Positions 33,577 to 45,109 are shown, numbered from the stretch's first letter. The stretch: 64,000 nt of DNA from Isoetes taiwanensis (GCA_021234155.1 JAJEKV010000064.1:5770001-5834000); one strand, 5' to 3'. Numbers and translations are program-made. The notes: generated from the letters alone by a model not told the origin.

Positions 33577-36500
33577 ATGGCCACGTAAGTCTACTATCCG
33601 TACTGTTTTAGTTTCTCTTTTGTTTTAATCTGTTAGAGTGTAAGCGCCCACGGTATAAATTTATACCGATATGGTTCTGGAGTGGTATAAATTTATACCG
33701 CTCGAGCTCGAGTGGTATAAATTTATATCGACTGTGAGCGGTATAAATTTATACCGCTCAAGAACACTTGCGGTATAAATTTATACCGACTGTGTTCTGG
33801 AACGGTATAAATTTATACCGCTCGTGCTCGAGCCGTATAAATTTATACCGTTTCAGAACCATTTCGGAATCTTGATGTCTAGTGCTTAAAGAATGGTCCC
33901 GACCCTTAATATTTTGGTAATAAAGTTGTGTTTTAAGCTTAAATGACACAAAGAAAGTGTTAATTTAGTGTAGATTTTATGCCCTTTCAGCCTCTTTTTT
34001 TAATGTTTTTGTGTTTTAAAAAATCGAAAAAGGTTCTGTTTCTTGTATAAAAATGGTTTTTTTTACGCTTTTTCCAACCCTAAGATCAAGTTCGTCCTTG
34101 GCCAATCATCAAAGGCTACAGCACCGCCAGAACCACAGACTTATGAACTAAAAGGACAGATTTGGTACGTCCACAGGGGGGCAAGAGAGAGCAAACCCAC
34201 TGGTGTACCTTTACTTGTGCAACCACTCAGGGAAGGGCAAGTTCAAGACTGATGATTATTACCCTGCTGGCGAAATGATAAGCCTTGTTACTACAGAGAA
34301 CGATGATGAAGTTTTAATGCAGTGCAACCATGACAAGGGGGTGGTCTACTATGTTCTGAATAGTAGAATGCTTAGAATAAGCATGTGCAAGCCCAAAGAC
34401 GTGCACGATTACATTGCGGACAATTACAAGAACGGCTTTGTAAGTTATTCTTAGTTGCTTTCTGTATAAATTTATACCGTCATTCTCTAAACTTTACCCT
34501 GCATTACAGGACATAGTGGAAATTTTGATGTCAGTAGTGCTTTGTGTGAAGAAAAAAAACTGTTGGTGAAGGGTCTATGGTACCCCCTTTAATGTCGAAG
34601 AGGAAGAGAAGTACGAGGAAGTAGTAGAAGAAGAGGAGGAGGAAGAAGAGGAACCAGTGGTAACAAAGGGAAAGGGCGGAAACATTCCCTTGTAGTAGAT
34701 ACCACACCTCCCACCAAGAAAAAAATCTAGAAAAACAAAGCCCTTGACCATAGAGGAGTCGTGAAGCTCTTGAAGGCTCCCCGGAGCGGACATCGTTGTG
34801 AAGCCCGCAGATAAGTCAAGTGCTATTCTCAAAGCGGGTTAATGAAACCAAAGCTGCTCAAACAAACCATTTCTTTGACACTAAGCAGAGGCCACCAAAA
34901 AATGAAGATGGGGTCAGAGTGCTGCAGGTCCGAAAGTTGTACGCGGCACATGTGGCCATTCTTAAGCAAAGAATGAGAAGAAATCCTCATGCGCATGTGT
35001 AAGCCTCTAGTTGTTATGGTTGATAGAAGTCGGTTACAATCAATTGCGGGATTACAAAAAAGCAGACTTCGAAGATTACACCTACTACGTCCTTGGAGGC
35101 ACACACAGCTACAAGGCTAGAAAGGAACTCTCAAAGGAGGAAACCCGTAACGAGGTGTGGAAAAGCGTGGAAGCCCATATTTACGTGGGTGTCACGCAGA
35201 CGAAGAGGCAAAGTCATTCTTGCCGTAAGTCACAATCTTGACAATGACTTTCGGCTAAAAATGAGCCTAATAGACAAGATCCGATTCATGCATCGAGAGT
35301 ACGTGGAGTTCAAACAAATGCATGGAGAGGACTTCAAAAAAAGAACAAGCTTCAAGAGCTTGAGAAGCCCGTGTGACTGAGTGTTGCCCGAGCTATGATT
35401 ACGATAAAGAAGCCCACTATGGCTGTCAAAACAATACGATAACTATTTTCAGCTCGCGCTTTTCGGGGGCGGTCAAGTAAGTAAATGCTTTATTTCACTC
35501 TTTTGTAATATGTTTAGCATGGTTAAAAGTGTATGTTTAGCCCTGGCACGGTATAAATTTATACCGTTCACCTTCACGGTATAAATTTATACCGTGGGGC
35601 ACTGTTTAAATTTTTACCGTGGCGGTGAAAGGTATAAACTTATACCGTGCCAGGGCACGGTATAAATTTATACCGTTCCCCTACACGGGATAAATCTGTA
35701 CCGAGGGCACGGTATAAATTTATCCCGTGCAGGGGAACGGTATAAATTTATACCGTGACTAGTCACGTGCAACAAGTAACAGTGGACTTTGCAACTTTTA
35801 CGCCACTCAACACTAAACTTCTTGCGTTTGCTTATTTACAGGTGTGGGACCTTCAAGAGAGAATTTTTTGTATGTTCAAGGCGGTGAGCTTAAAGAACAA
35901 ACTAGCACCCTTGAAAAAAAAAAAAAAAAGGTGGAGAATCAAAGCAAAAAATATGAGTATTTGTGCCACGGGCGCTTGATTCTGAGGTCTAAAAAATAAG
36001 GAAATTTTTGTTAAGCCTTACGGAAAAAGTTGTGGCCAAAGGAATTCACATTAGACGAAATGGCCAAGGAAGCTAAGGCGTAAGTCTCATTTGCTATTCC
36101 GTGTTCTTCATTCCCTTCAATTGTCTTACAACATTTTTTCTTTGTGCGGTCAAAAGATATAGTCACACCCGGTCAGAGCTAATGACTCAACTAAACCTAG
36201 AGGACTGGGAAGAGTGCAAGCGTTTGTATCCAAGTTGTACCACTGACAGTGTCATTAGAGAACACGCTGTTAACTTCAGTGGCTGGGTAAGTTTTGCAGA
36301 AACTATGTTCTGTGTTTGTGCCTTTGTCTCACAGTCTTATTACAGAACAAGAAGAAAGGGCTGCCAGCTGGATTTTTGAACCTGGTTCGTAGGGCCAAGG
36401 AAGAGAGGCAGAGAATTAAGGCCATTGAACAAGGAAGAGAAATCGCCACCAGCAGTTTTGACACTAATTATGAGAGATTCACATCATTTGATTAGGACTG

Positions 36501-37742
36501 CTTGTACAAAGTTATCGAGGGTGATTGCACGAGGCTGGGGAGTCTTTTAGAGAAACAAAATTTTACATTATGCATCGCGGACATTCCTTATGGTTTTAAA
36601 ATCAAGGATAGTGCTTTTGACGAGGAGGCTTTCACGCATGTGCAAGTCCGCTCTTTTTTGGATGGCCTCAAGGACGTCACGATATCTGTTAACTGGAGGG
36701 TCATTATTTTCCATTCCGACCTACAGACGATGTCGGTACTTAAGCCCATGGGAGCTGTCTGTAACGCTGGTTTTGAAAACTGCGTTTGGTAAGCTTCACA
36801 TTCAATGAACTCCACGGTATAACTTTATACCACAGGTGCCTTAAGATTTAAATCTAAATGGCTTTGAACAAGCGTGGTATAAATTTATCTGACAACAACA
36901 TTTGTATAAATTTATACGAATGGCTGCCGTGGTATAAATTCATCTGACAAGGCAACCATGGTATAAATTTATACCACCACACTATTATGCAAACTTCTTT
37001 TACTTGTTTTCTTTCTACTACTTTCTAATTCTTTGTATTGTGCGGCGGGGCTTAAAACAAGCGTTAAGGGTCATGGTGGTGGTCCGCGCTTAGTGAGTTG
37101 TTTCGAGCATTTTCACATAGGGTTTTACTGGTAGGACGCCAAAAACCATGGTTCACTTTAACACGCGAGAATGAGAAGACTCCTCCACCGCAATGCATTT
37201 CGGTTCGGCGGTTTTGCAAAATTAAAGAGACCCACAGCGACAAAGCGTGTGGTGTCCCATTATCGAAACCCGCGTCTTATTAATAATTTAATACGGGTTT
37301 TCATACAGGGGATTTGGATCTTAGACGCATTTTCTGGCTCGGGCACCACAGCCAGCGGTAAGCCCTTAAGCGAGGGGGCACAATGTTGTCTCCGTCGACA
37401 TAGACCCGGACAAAATAAGTTTCATCGGGACCCGGGATAAGCTCTTGTGAATCCTTTCACGATGAAAATGAGGAACTGGGAGCAAAAATGGTCTTTGGCG
37501 ATGTAAAAGGCACATATCTGAAAATCCGACTCCACTTACGGGAAGAAGAGATGAGGGAGGTGGAGTTAAATCGATCTGAGCCTGTGGTGCACGAGCGAGC
37601 TTGACACTGTGCACAGTACCATTGGAATCGAAGGGGCGTCTACGCTATTAAAACCTACGCAAAGAGACGGATCCTAAGAGTGCGAGAGTCACGTGGGATT
37701 TGGGAAGAGCCACCTCCGTATAAATTTATCTGACGGACATTT
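33577..37742 (+). CDS. ParB-like domain plus beta-class DNA methyltransferase, spliced gene (copy A)
   Basis: Exons by clear GT-AG sites: 33,577-33,584 (ATGGCCAC then GTAAGT), 34,085-34,439, 34,510-35,476, 35,842-36,079, 36,157-36,286, 36,346-36,788 and about 37,048-37,742. Exon 2 encodes an unrecognised domain (TDDYYPAGEMISLVTTENDD, then CNHDKGVVYYVL). Exon 3 holds an acidic stretch, then a ParB/sulfiredoxin-like domain: DYTYYVLGGTHSYKARKELS at about 35,078-35,135 and SHNLDNDFRLKMSLIDKIRF. Exon 6 opens the methyltransferase: YKVIEGDC and the catalytic motif IV ADIPYGF (36,579-36,600). Exon 7 has motif I, ILDAFSGSGTTA, at about 37,318-37,353, then SVDIDPDKISFIG. Motif IV before motif I defines the beta class, which methylates adenine N6 or cytosine N4. 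ParB-methyltransferase fusions are typical of phages and bacteria. Several single-base frame breaks remain. Confidence 0.8.
33652..33850. repeat. Palindromic site cluster 2 (copy A), seven sites in intron 1
   Basis: Sites start at 33,652, 33,684, 33,714, 33,740, 33,772, 33,804 and 33,834. The spacing is 26-32 bp, mostly 30-32, about three helical turns. The consensus is CGGTATAAATTTATACCG. Some spacers are palindromic too (CTCGAGCTCGAG). Copy B: 54,957-55,150. Confidence 0.92.
35549..35757. repeat. Palindromic site cluster 3 (copy A), eight sites in intron 3
   Basis: Sites start at about 35,550, 35,579, 35,604, 35,631, 35,659, 35,687, 35,711 and 35,739, a spacing of 24-29 bp. Several are degenerate (GTTTAAATTTTTACCG; GGATAAATCTGTACCG). 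Spacers include GTGCCAGGGCAC and TGACTAGTCAC, themselves inverted repeats. Copy B: 56,709-56,920. Confidence 0.92.
36815..36976. repeat. Palindromic site cluster 4 (copy A), five sites in intron 6
   Basis: Sites at 36,816, 36,876, 36,903, 36,931 and 36,960. Outer bases differ from the other clusters (TACCA and TCTGA in place of TACCG). Copy B: 57,990-58,152. Single sites also lie in intron 2 (34,463-34,480) and at the 3' end of the gene (37,718-37,735; copy B 55,760 and 58,891). Confidence 0.88.
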
Positions 37743-38180
37743 TAAACTAACTTTCATTGTAATCTATGTGCTAAGAAATTCAATATATTTTGATGAAGAT
37801 TTTTCAAGCTGAAAACTTTGTCTCTTTAACAATGCTTAATTAGATCAATTCTTTTTTTTGATTCATGATTTGGACTCTTTCTCTTTTCTATGTTTGATTT
37901 TCTTAGTACTTATATTAAGCTTGCAAAAACACAAAACTATATTTCCTTCTATTTTCAACAACAAATACTTAATGAGTTTTTAAATTTAATGTCTCTCTCC
38001 TCAAAACAAGCTTTTTTTTTTTTTTTTTGCCCTTTTTAAAAATGAAAAGGCTTCAAAAATGTTGCTTTTTTTTTTTGGGTATTTGAATGCTATTTACTCA
38101 ACAATCTATTTTGCTCCCTATTTTGTCCACTTTTTTCAAGTTTCCAATTTTTATAAAGGAATCTTTCAAACGCACTTTTT
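37743..38180. other. Right subterminal AT-rich region of the element, no gene (copy B 58,919-59,348)
   Basis: Very AT-rich, with T runs at 37,851 and 38,011-38,028. A short inverted pair (AAACGCACTTTTTAAATAAG and the terminal repeat) sits just inside the end. The left subterminal region 29,665-30,040 is similar in composition. Confidence 0.6.
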
Positions 38181-38214
38181 AAATAAGTGCGTTTCATTTT
38201 AAACCTTGTTAGCA
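38181..38214 (-). repeat. Right terminal inverted repeat and target duplication, copy A
   Basis: 38,181-38,208 is the reverse complement of 29,637-29,664 with one mismatch. TTAGCA (38,209-38,214) follows directly and runs into CAGTGG of the LINE. Copy B has the same at 59,349-59,382. Confidence 0.8.
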
Positions 38215-38812
38215 GTGGACCAGAACAAGTGCTTCTCCAAATCCCTAATGATCTCCTCCCATGCAGCTCCCATAGTAACATGGATGCCAACTGGAATCCC
38301 CAACAACTTGATGGTCTGTCCATGCGCAAGTAATTTCCATGGATAAGCGTGAACACATGCCGGAGCCGGATTATCCAATGTCCACAAAGCTGTACATACA
38401 CCCCACAAGAACACAAGAACACCCGGTGAAAAAAGTATCTAAAAGCATTTTGGCAGTAGCAAGATTCTCATCATTAGTGACTAGCAAGAGGAACGTGTCG
38501 TCTGCATATTGATTGCAAACCTCTTGTGTGCCGTCCTCCATTGCAAGACCACGGAGAAGTCCCTCTGTCGTTGCAATGGTGAATAAAGGTGACAAAGCCT
38601 CTGCAACAATTGTGAAAAGCATACCGAAGATATCTGCAATAAATCCTACCGAGTGAAAAGGCATGTGACGGCTCACCATGGAGCGGAGACGGTCGCCGAA
38701 AGGCGAGAGACATGCAGCTTCATAATATCTGATGTGAATTGTTCCCCAAATCCCAGTCTTAGCATACAACGACGCATGAATTCCCAGCTGACATCATCTA
38801 TGCCATGTTGAC
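38209..38812 (-). mobile_element. LINE, 5' part, split by the DNA element (unit 2)
   Basis: Holds the reverse transcriptase piece with NQYADDTFLLLV and LGIPVG, collinear with 15,277-15,884 of unit 1. Joined to 28,103-29,634 it restores the unit 1 LINE. Confidence 0.85.
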
Positions 38813-41800
38813 CTCCCTTTAAATCAGCTTGACCAAATTTTATTCCATCACCTAATTACCTCGCTTGGAAATTGAGAAAGGGGGACTAGCAAGCAAAGAC
38901 ACCAGAAGGCTTTAGCAAGGTAAGACTTGTTAGGTTTTTATTTAGGCTTGGTGTCATGCGTGACGTTTTAGGTATTTATACGGTATACGTATACTATATA
39001 TGACACGTCACCAAATTATGGTCAATAGGGGATAACTTGGGCTAACATAAAATGGTTTTCTTTAGTTATGCTAAAATATTAGGGGATAATTAATCTAATT
39101 AGACTAGTTAGGTTATCAATTAGCTAAAGTCAGCCAATAGGGCAGTGCCACCTGGCCCAAATGGATTGGGAACTTGCCAAGTTTAGAGGGCAAATTGAGG
39201 TCCTACCCCCCCAAATCGATTTGGGGAGAGTGGAGGAAGGAGGAGCCACTAGCTGCTGTGACCAGACTTGAAGAATGGAAGCCTTTCGTGACAAATGGCT
39301 CCAGCCAAGAGACCAGTTAGTCCCTAGATAGTTTGTGCTTCAAACACTTCTTTTATTAGATGGAATGGTTAATTTCTCTCTTATATGTTACTATGATGAG
39401 GATGGATACTTTGATTGTGATTGTGTTCTCTTTTTCTGTTCCTCCTCAGGGAGAGTAGAGACCTGAAAGCTCCCTAGAAGTAGAGATGTTTCTATCTAGA
39501 ACCCTTAAGACCTAGTAATTGCGGCCTGTGCACAAGAGCCCACCTGGATGTGAATGCTATATCGTGATTCAGCACCAAATAATGGGTACAATGGTGAAAC
39601 GGGGGTGGGGTCTTGCCTAGCGTGGACTCCTACAATGTGCTAGGCTTATAGTCCGTCCTCACATTGGGGCGGATATGAGTCGACACCTCACGGTCGCAGG
39701 AAGCGTGCCTAAATGGGCGTCCCGGGCTCGATGAGTCCGCCTAATGGCCCATGGATTTTGGAGTCCATTTTCTTCCACCCGTTTTGTTGTATTGACATGT
39801 GTCAAGTGCGACAGTCGATCACTACTCCCGGCTATGCGGGGGCATCATAGTCGTTGACGTCCCGCTCTGGGATGCCATGCTGGATACTGCGGACTAGGAT
39901 TGCCAAATTCAAATGCTAAACTCCGGGATGCCACACGCGATATCGTGGCAAGGGATTCCCAACTCAAAATCTAGATATTTGGGAACCCCGAGTTAGCGGT
40001 CCCAGATGCGGAGAGCACTTCCATTGGCATGCTATATATCTCACACTCTTATAATATCTACTACTAGTCTTATAATTGTACTCTCATAACTGGGTTTTGC
40101 GATGTCATCATTTGTAAATGTAAGTAGTAGATAAATTTTTTGCACAAATTCACACAATGCCAATGTTATGTAAATATTATGGAGAAATATTTATGTAAAC
40201 ATTCTAGTCTGGTATGAGTCCATGACATTTATTACTAGTCTCATCTTGATGCATTTCATCTCTCATGTCTTCAATCAAATAATATACCATTTACATGCTA
40301 GAAAGTTGTCCCAAATTGTACAAGGCACTAGATAAATAAGAATAACGGTACAACTACATCTGTTGCACATTTCTAAACAACATTTTTGTACTATGGAATT
40401 TGTTGCTCAAGAAAGATCGAGGGTCATCATTAAAATTGATGTGTCTTCATTGGATAGCAAGGGTTGGCTCATAGCAAACAAGATTACCTTGTAAGCTAAA
40501 ATTATCTTGTTGAAGCATGGAAGCACATTATTCGTCCTTTATTTGGTTTCTCTTTCTACAAAAGTATTGGTTGGCTAATACTTAAATACGTTTTTCTGTA
40601 AGTGAAGCTTTCACAACGATACATACAATGTTGCTACTATACAATGTTGCTATTGTACAACAAGGAAAATGCTTCAATAAGCTCACGTAAATCCTACACT
40701 TACAATACAAGATTTCAATGCTCAATGTTGACTTCCCTTTAAATCAGCTTGACCAAAATTTTATCTGACCACCTAATTATCTCATTTAAAAAATTGAGAA
40801 AAACAAAAGCGGGGATAGCAAAGAAGCACACCGAGAAGGCTTTAGCAAGGTAAGACTTGTTAGGTTTTATTTAGGCTTGGTGTCATGCAATTGGTGGCTA
40901 AGCTTTTTTCCTTTGTATTTCATTTGAAGAAGCAATGTTTCAAGTTTTTGTTATTTCATTTGAAAAAAGAAATATTTCTTGTTTTTGTAATTCATTTTAT
41001 TTAGCAAATTCTAGTTTGTTGGTATTTGGATTTTAAAATATTTGTGGAATGGTGTGTACTTGACCATCTCTTATAGCAATCCCTCGCTCCCATTGATGGA
41101 TGGGAATATTTTGGATATATCTTTGATACATGCTAGATATTCCTTGTAAAGCTGCCTAAACTTTTGTTGCAAGATCAATAAAGTTTTGAAGTTTATTTAA
41201 GTTGGCTTTCTCTCTGCTCATATCCTATTGATAACTATAACACCACATGACATATGATTATCATTGCGGTATTGTCATCGATACAACCTTTAGATGGCTT
41301 TAAGTGACAAGGTACCTTGCCCCATTGTTATGCATGGATGAATTCTTTCATTTGATTTAGTAGAGGCACAACTTGGACTCACTATGTAAGCAATTTATAT
41401 CTGAGATACCCAAATTTTTAGATACACTTTCGCTGATATATATACATATTTCTTTTCCCTCATGATAAATGCACATGCGGTTTGGCAACACTCTTATTCT
41501 GTCCCATTTTTTTTCCCACGAAAACCCTTCGGTAGCGGGTTTTAACTTTGGATAGTAATACGTTTGATCGCCTCCTTTTTTGGGTCTCATAGGCCGGTGG
41601 TCTCCATGGACGATAAAAACATTATTTATTCTATATTAATGTTAGAGAAAACTCACTCACAAAAAGCATACAAACAAACACATTTATTGCACTTCCATTG
41701 GCATGCTATATCTCACACTCTTATAATACCTACTATTAGTCTTATAAATGTACTCCCATAACTGGATTCTGCGATGCCATCATTTGCAAATGTAAATAGT

Positions 41801-42301
41801 AGATAAATTGTTTGCAAAAATCCACACAATGCCAATGCTATGTAAATATTATGGAGAAATATTTATGTAAACATTCTAGTCTCGTAAGTGTCCATGGCAT
41901 TTATTACTAGTCTCATCTTGATGTCTTCAATCAAATAATATGCCACTTACATGCTAGAAGGTTGTCCCAAATTGTACAAGGCACTAGATAAATAAGAATA
42001 ATGGTACAATTACCTCTGTTGCACATTTCTAAACAACATTTTTGTACTATGAAAGTTGTTTCTCAAGAAAGATCAAGCGTCATCATTAAAATTGATGTGT
42101 CTTCATTGGATAGTATTGGTTGGCTTATAGCAAATAAGATTACCTTGGAAGTTAAAATTATCTTGTTGAAGCATGAAAGCTCGTTATTCTTCCTTTATTT
42201 GGCTTCTCTTTCTATAGAAGTATTGGTTGGCCAATACTTAAATACGTTTTCCTGTAAGTGAAGCTTTCACAACGATACATACAATGTTGCTACTATACAA
42301 T
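38813..42301. repeat. Interleaved direct repeats without genes (unit 2)
   Basis: Same two repeat families and order as 15,932-19,444. The patch around 39,660-39,715 is scrambled at CCAG, CTG and CCTGG compared with 16,806-16,860 and 60,836-60,890, while the DNA on either side is almost unchanged. Confidence 0.65.
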
Positions 42302-42517
42302 ATTTGAAGAAGAAGAAGAAGAGATTTTAACGTCACGCCACAAGGCAGCGTCCTATCGGACATGTGACACTTTACAACACACCCAGATGGGTGCTGCCCC
42401 CACCACTTTACATTGCTGAAGTGGGTCCTTCCCCCACTAACTTTACATTGCATGGCCACTTTCACAACGAGGCGTTGACCTTGGGTATGGCAGTTTAACG
42501 TCTTACCACAGGACCAT
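42302..42517 (-). mobile_element. tRNA-derived SINE, Au-like (unit 2)
   Basis: Same insertion as in unit 1. Six bases of the B box region are missing (GCGTTGACC for GCGTTGAACCCGTGACC), so the pol III promoter is damaged here. The empty-site DNA downstream (ACAACAAGGACAATGCTTC) is complete. Confidence 0.65.
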
Positions 42518-45109
42518 TGCTATTGTACAACAAGGACAATGCTTCAATAAGCTCACATAAATCCTACACTTACAATACAATATTTCAATGCTCAATGTTG
42601 GAAGAGTCTCAAACCTTGGCTTGCTTGCCTTCTACCATCCAACTTCTACATATGTATAAAACTTGAAAGAGTTCAACAAGGTTGTCCATGCTTCATTGGA
42701 GAATTAATCTCATTTTCCAGCAATGTCTCTGTGCGCTAATTGTGTAAGAGGATTAATCATACAAACATAATGATTGTTCGTTGGAATGACATACCTAAGC
42801 TTTTGTGCTCGTTGAATGATAGACTTAAGCCCTTTGAGATGCATTTAACTATTACTAGTCAGTACCAGTCAAACAATAAAAAGCCCTTATCATAGAGCAT
42901 CTTAAATTTGAGAAGGAGTTGGAAGGTTATCTTCCTCCAAGCTAATGGCTTTTATCTTGACTTTTAACACACTTGCGGGTTGATGGCTCGCTTTAAGCTT
43001 CTTGATGTTATCATTCAAGCCCTATATGTGACCTTCGCCATTTACGCATTTGCTAATATCTTGCACTAAATTGAAGTCTTATAAACTAAATGTAATGCGT
43101 GGCTCACGGTCCTCTTCCTTTGCTCAAGCCGATAAAAGGATTGTATCTCGTGACACACTGTAAGATCTTAAATTTGCAAGGATTTTGGCTTAATCCATGT
43201 GCTTTTGAGCGACCTTTCCACTAAACTCTCGCGGCACCTTTTGAGATTGGCCATTGCAAATTCTCCCTTGTCTTTGTCTTTCACCTCGTAAGTATTGCCC
43301 AATTCTTCATTGAGCGAGACTTTCCGTCCATTCCCAATCATCTGATGCCAGAGAATGGCTCTATCTTTCTCGCCTTCTAGACATTGCTCATTGTGTAGTG
43401 CCTACTTCCTTTTGATAGTCTACTTTCTTGGTGATCTTATCTTTCCCATTCCCACCCGTGTCAACAATCTCAACCTCTTCCTTGCCTTGAAATATATTCT
43501 TCTTTGTGAAGCTGTTAGATGCATATATTTGATGAAGCATACATTTTCATTAAAGCTTTACCTTTCCTTACGATTAAAAGGTTTTTATTGGAGGGAACTA
43601 TATGATGCAGGTTTTCCAAACTTCTATAAATTGTGTGATCTTGAAAAAGAGTCTCTTTACGTGGAAAATTGCATGAGTCTACCTTAGCTTTCAATTTAGC
43701 CCTTGTTTCAACTAATTTAAAAGCATTGTAATTGGAGGCAAAAGACTTCTTGCCGGAACAACAGGCACAAAAGACATAAGTAAAAAGGAAAAGCATTTCC
43801 TGTAAGTTTCCTTTGTACAGAGACATACATATATAGTTTGAGAAATGAGAAAAGGCTTTTAGCCACAAAAATGATAGAGTGGAAGCCTTTCAGCTAACAA
43901 TCTTCTTAGCTTTTGTACTCTAGAGATCATTTGTGACATTTCCCTCTTGATGGATCGTTATGCTAGACTCTTTGAGCAGGGGGCCTTGGTTGCAAATGGG
44001 ATGGTAGGGTTTGTTTGCCCTCGGTCCTCGTTATATCATGGAGCCCTTACTGCACACATTTCACGATGTTAACTTGTTATGAGCTCTTTCTTGTTTACTG
44101 TTTAATTCTTGCCAAATCAGCAATAATGTTTAATTCTTGGCCAAATAAGCAATAACAGGAAGAACAATTTATGATGCACAACAGATAACATGTAATTAAC
44201 ATGTATATTCCATATATTCATATATACAAAGATACAACACTATAGTGCTAATGGAAGTCAGCTTCTGGGTGATCCTGCAAATTGTCCCGTTCCAACTCTT
44301 CAATCCAGGTTCATGAGAATGTTTATTAACAAGCCTCCTCTAAGACATGCAATGCCATTTTCTGCTTCACAAGAATGACGTGGTCAAACATTGTTTGGCA
44401 GTCTCATGTGTCATTAAAATACTGAAACCATGATCACGAAGTTATATGGATTCCTCTCCATGGGATTTACTAACCAACCATAATTAACCAAAATTAGAAT
44501 GCGAAAACGGCCAAACGTTGAGTCTCAAATGACAGTTTTTCGCAACTCATTACAGGTAAAAACCATAATGACCACGACTAATTCACCGTAGCTTGAAAGT
44601 TCAAAACCAAAGCCAAAGAGAAGTTTGCTCACTATGGCCATAAGCTCGTCAAGAAGCATTTATATACTCTCTTTTCTTTATGGATATCCTTTGTCCTTAC
44701 CCACATCACATTTCATTTCAGCATCATCTATAAAGTCTACACAATTAGTTTTATATTGTATCAATAGGCTATGGGTAAATAGCTCTATATCCAAAGGAAC
44801 CTAAAATCCTTACATAAATCCGTTGCATGAATTTGTTACATCTGAGAGAAATATTGTAGCCATAACTATCGCGGCACTCCTAAAATACTCCATCTGTGAT
44901 GTACAGCTATGAGCACGATTTTTGGGTTGTCCCTAGACTATTCATATGGGTTTTTGGCATATTCCAGGTATATGCAGGCATATGCCTCGGTCCAAACTGG
45001 CTGTTGCCAGTAAACTGTAAACTGTTCAAACCGCCTAACCGGCATGAAGATTGATGCTGTGGAGTGCAAGGATCAAGCTTCTAGGTTTAATGCAAGCCGA
45101 AGCCCTAAA

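Larger units (their letters stand above)
29637..38208. mobile_element. DNA transposon-like element, copy A (DUF7869 protein plus ParB-methyltransferase)
   Basis: An 8.57-kb insertion in the unit 2 LINE, defined by comparison with the uninterrupted unit 1 LINE. The ends are inverted repeats (29,637-29,664 and 38,181-38,208; one mismatch in 28) flanked by TTAGCA. Inside are two divergent genes, leftward 33,187-30,040 and rightward 33,577-37,742, separated by a 390-bp shared upstream region. About 27 copies of an 18-bp palindrome lie in five clusters. The AT-rich subterminal regions (29,665-30,040 and 37,743-38,180) hold no gene. No reverse transcriptase, capsid or polymerase gene is seen, so it is neither a retroelement, a Polinton nor a viral genome of known layout. 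I cannot name its superfamily. Confidence 0.85.
22062..43342. repeat. Tandem segmental duplication, unit 2 (with the DNA element)
   Basis: Aligns with unit 3 at an offset of about 21.3 kb (for example 23,724 with 45,044 and 26,031 with 47,351). AT-rich stretches are almost identical over hundreds of bases. It contains element copy A inside its LINE. Differences from unit 3 are concentrated at CTG/CAG/CCG motifs. Confidence 0.9.

Noticed and set aside
34085-34439. BAH domain in the methyltransferase protein
   Set aside because: The strand pattern is loosely similar, but the characteristic BAH motifs are not present.
33652-35757. CRISPR array
   Set aside because: The repeats are 18-bp perfect palindromes with short, partly palindromic spacers, in a plant nuclear context and without cas genes.
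36588-36815. Minus-strand frame opposite the methyltransferase motif
   Set aside because: Shadow of the plus-strand exon that carries ADIPYG.
33577-37742. Bacterial contamination as the source of the methyltransferase gene
   Set aside because: GT-AG introns, the TATA box and the insertion inside a plant LINE, repeated in two units, argue against it.
29637-38208. Endogenous virus or Polinton
   Set aside because: No capsid, packaging ATPase, DNA polymerase B or retroviral-type integrase is visible; only the two genes described.
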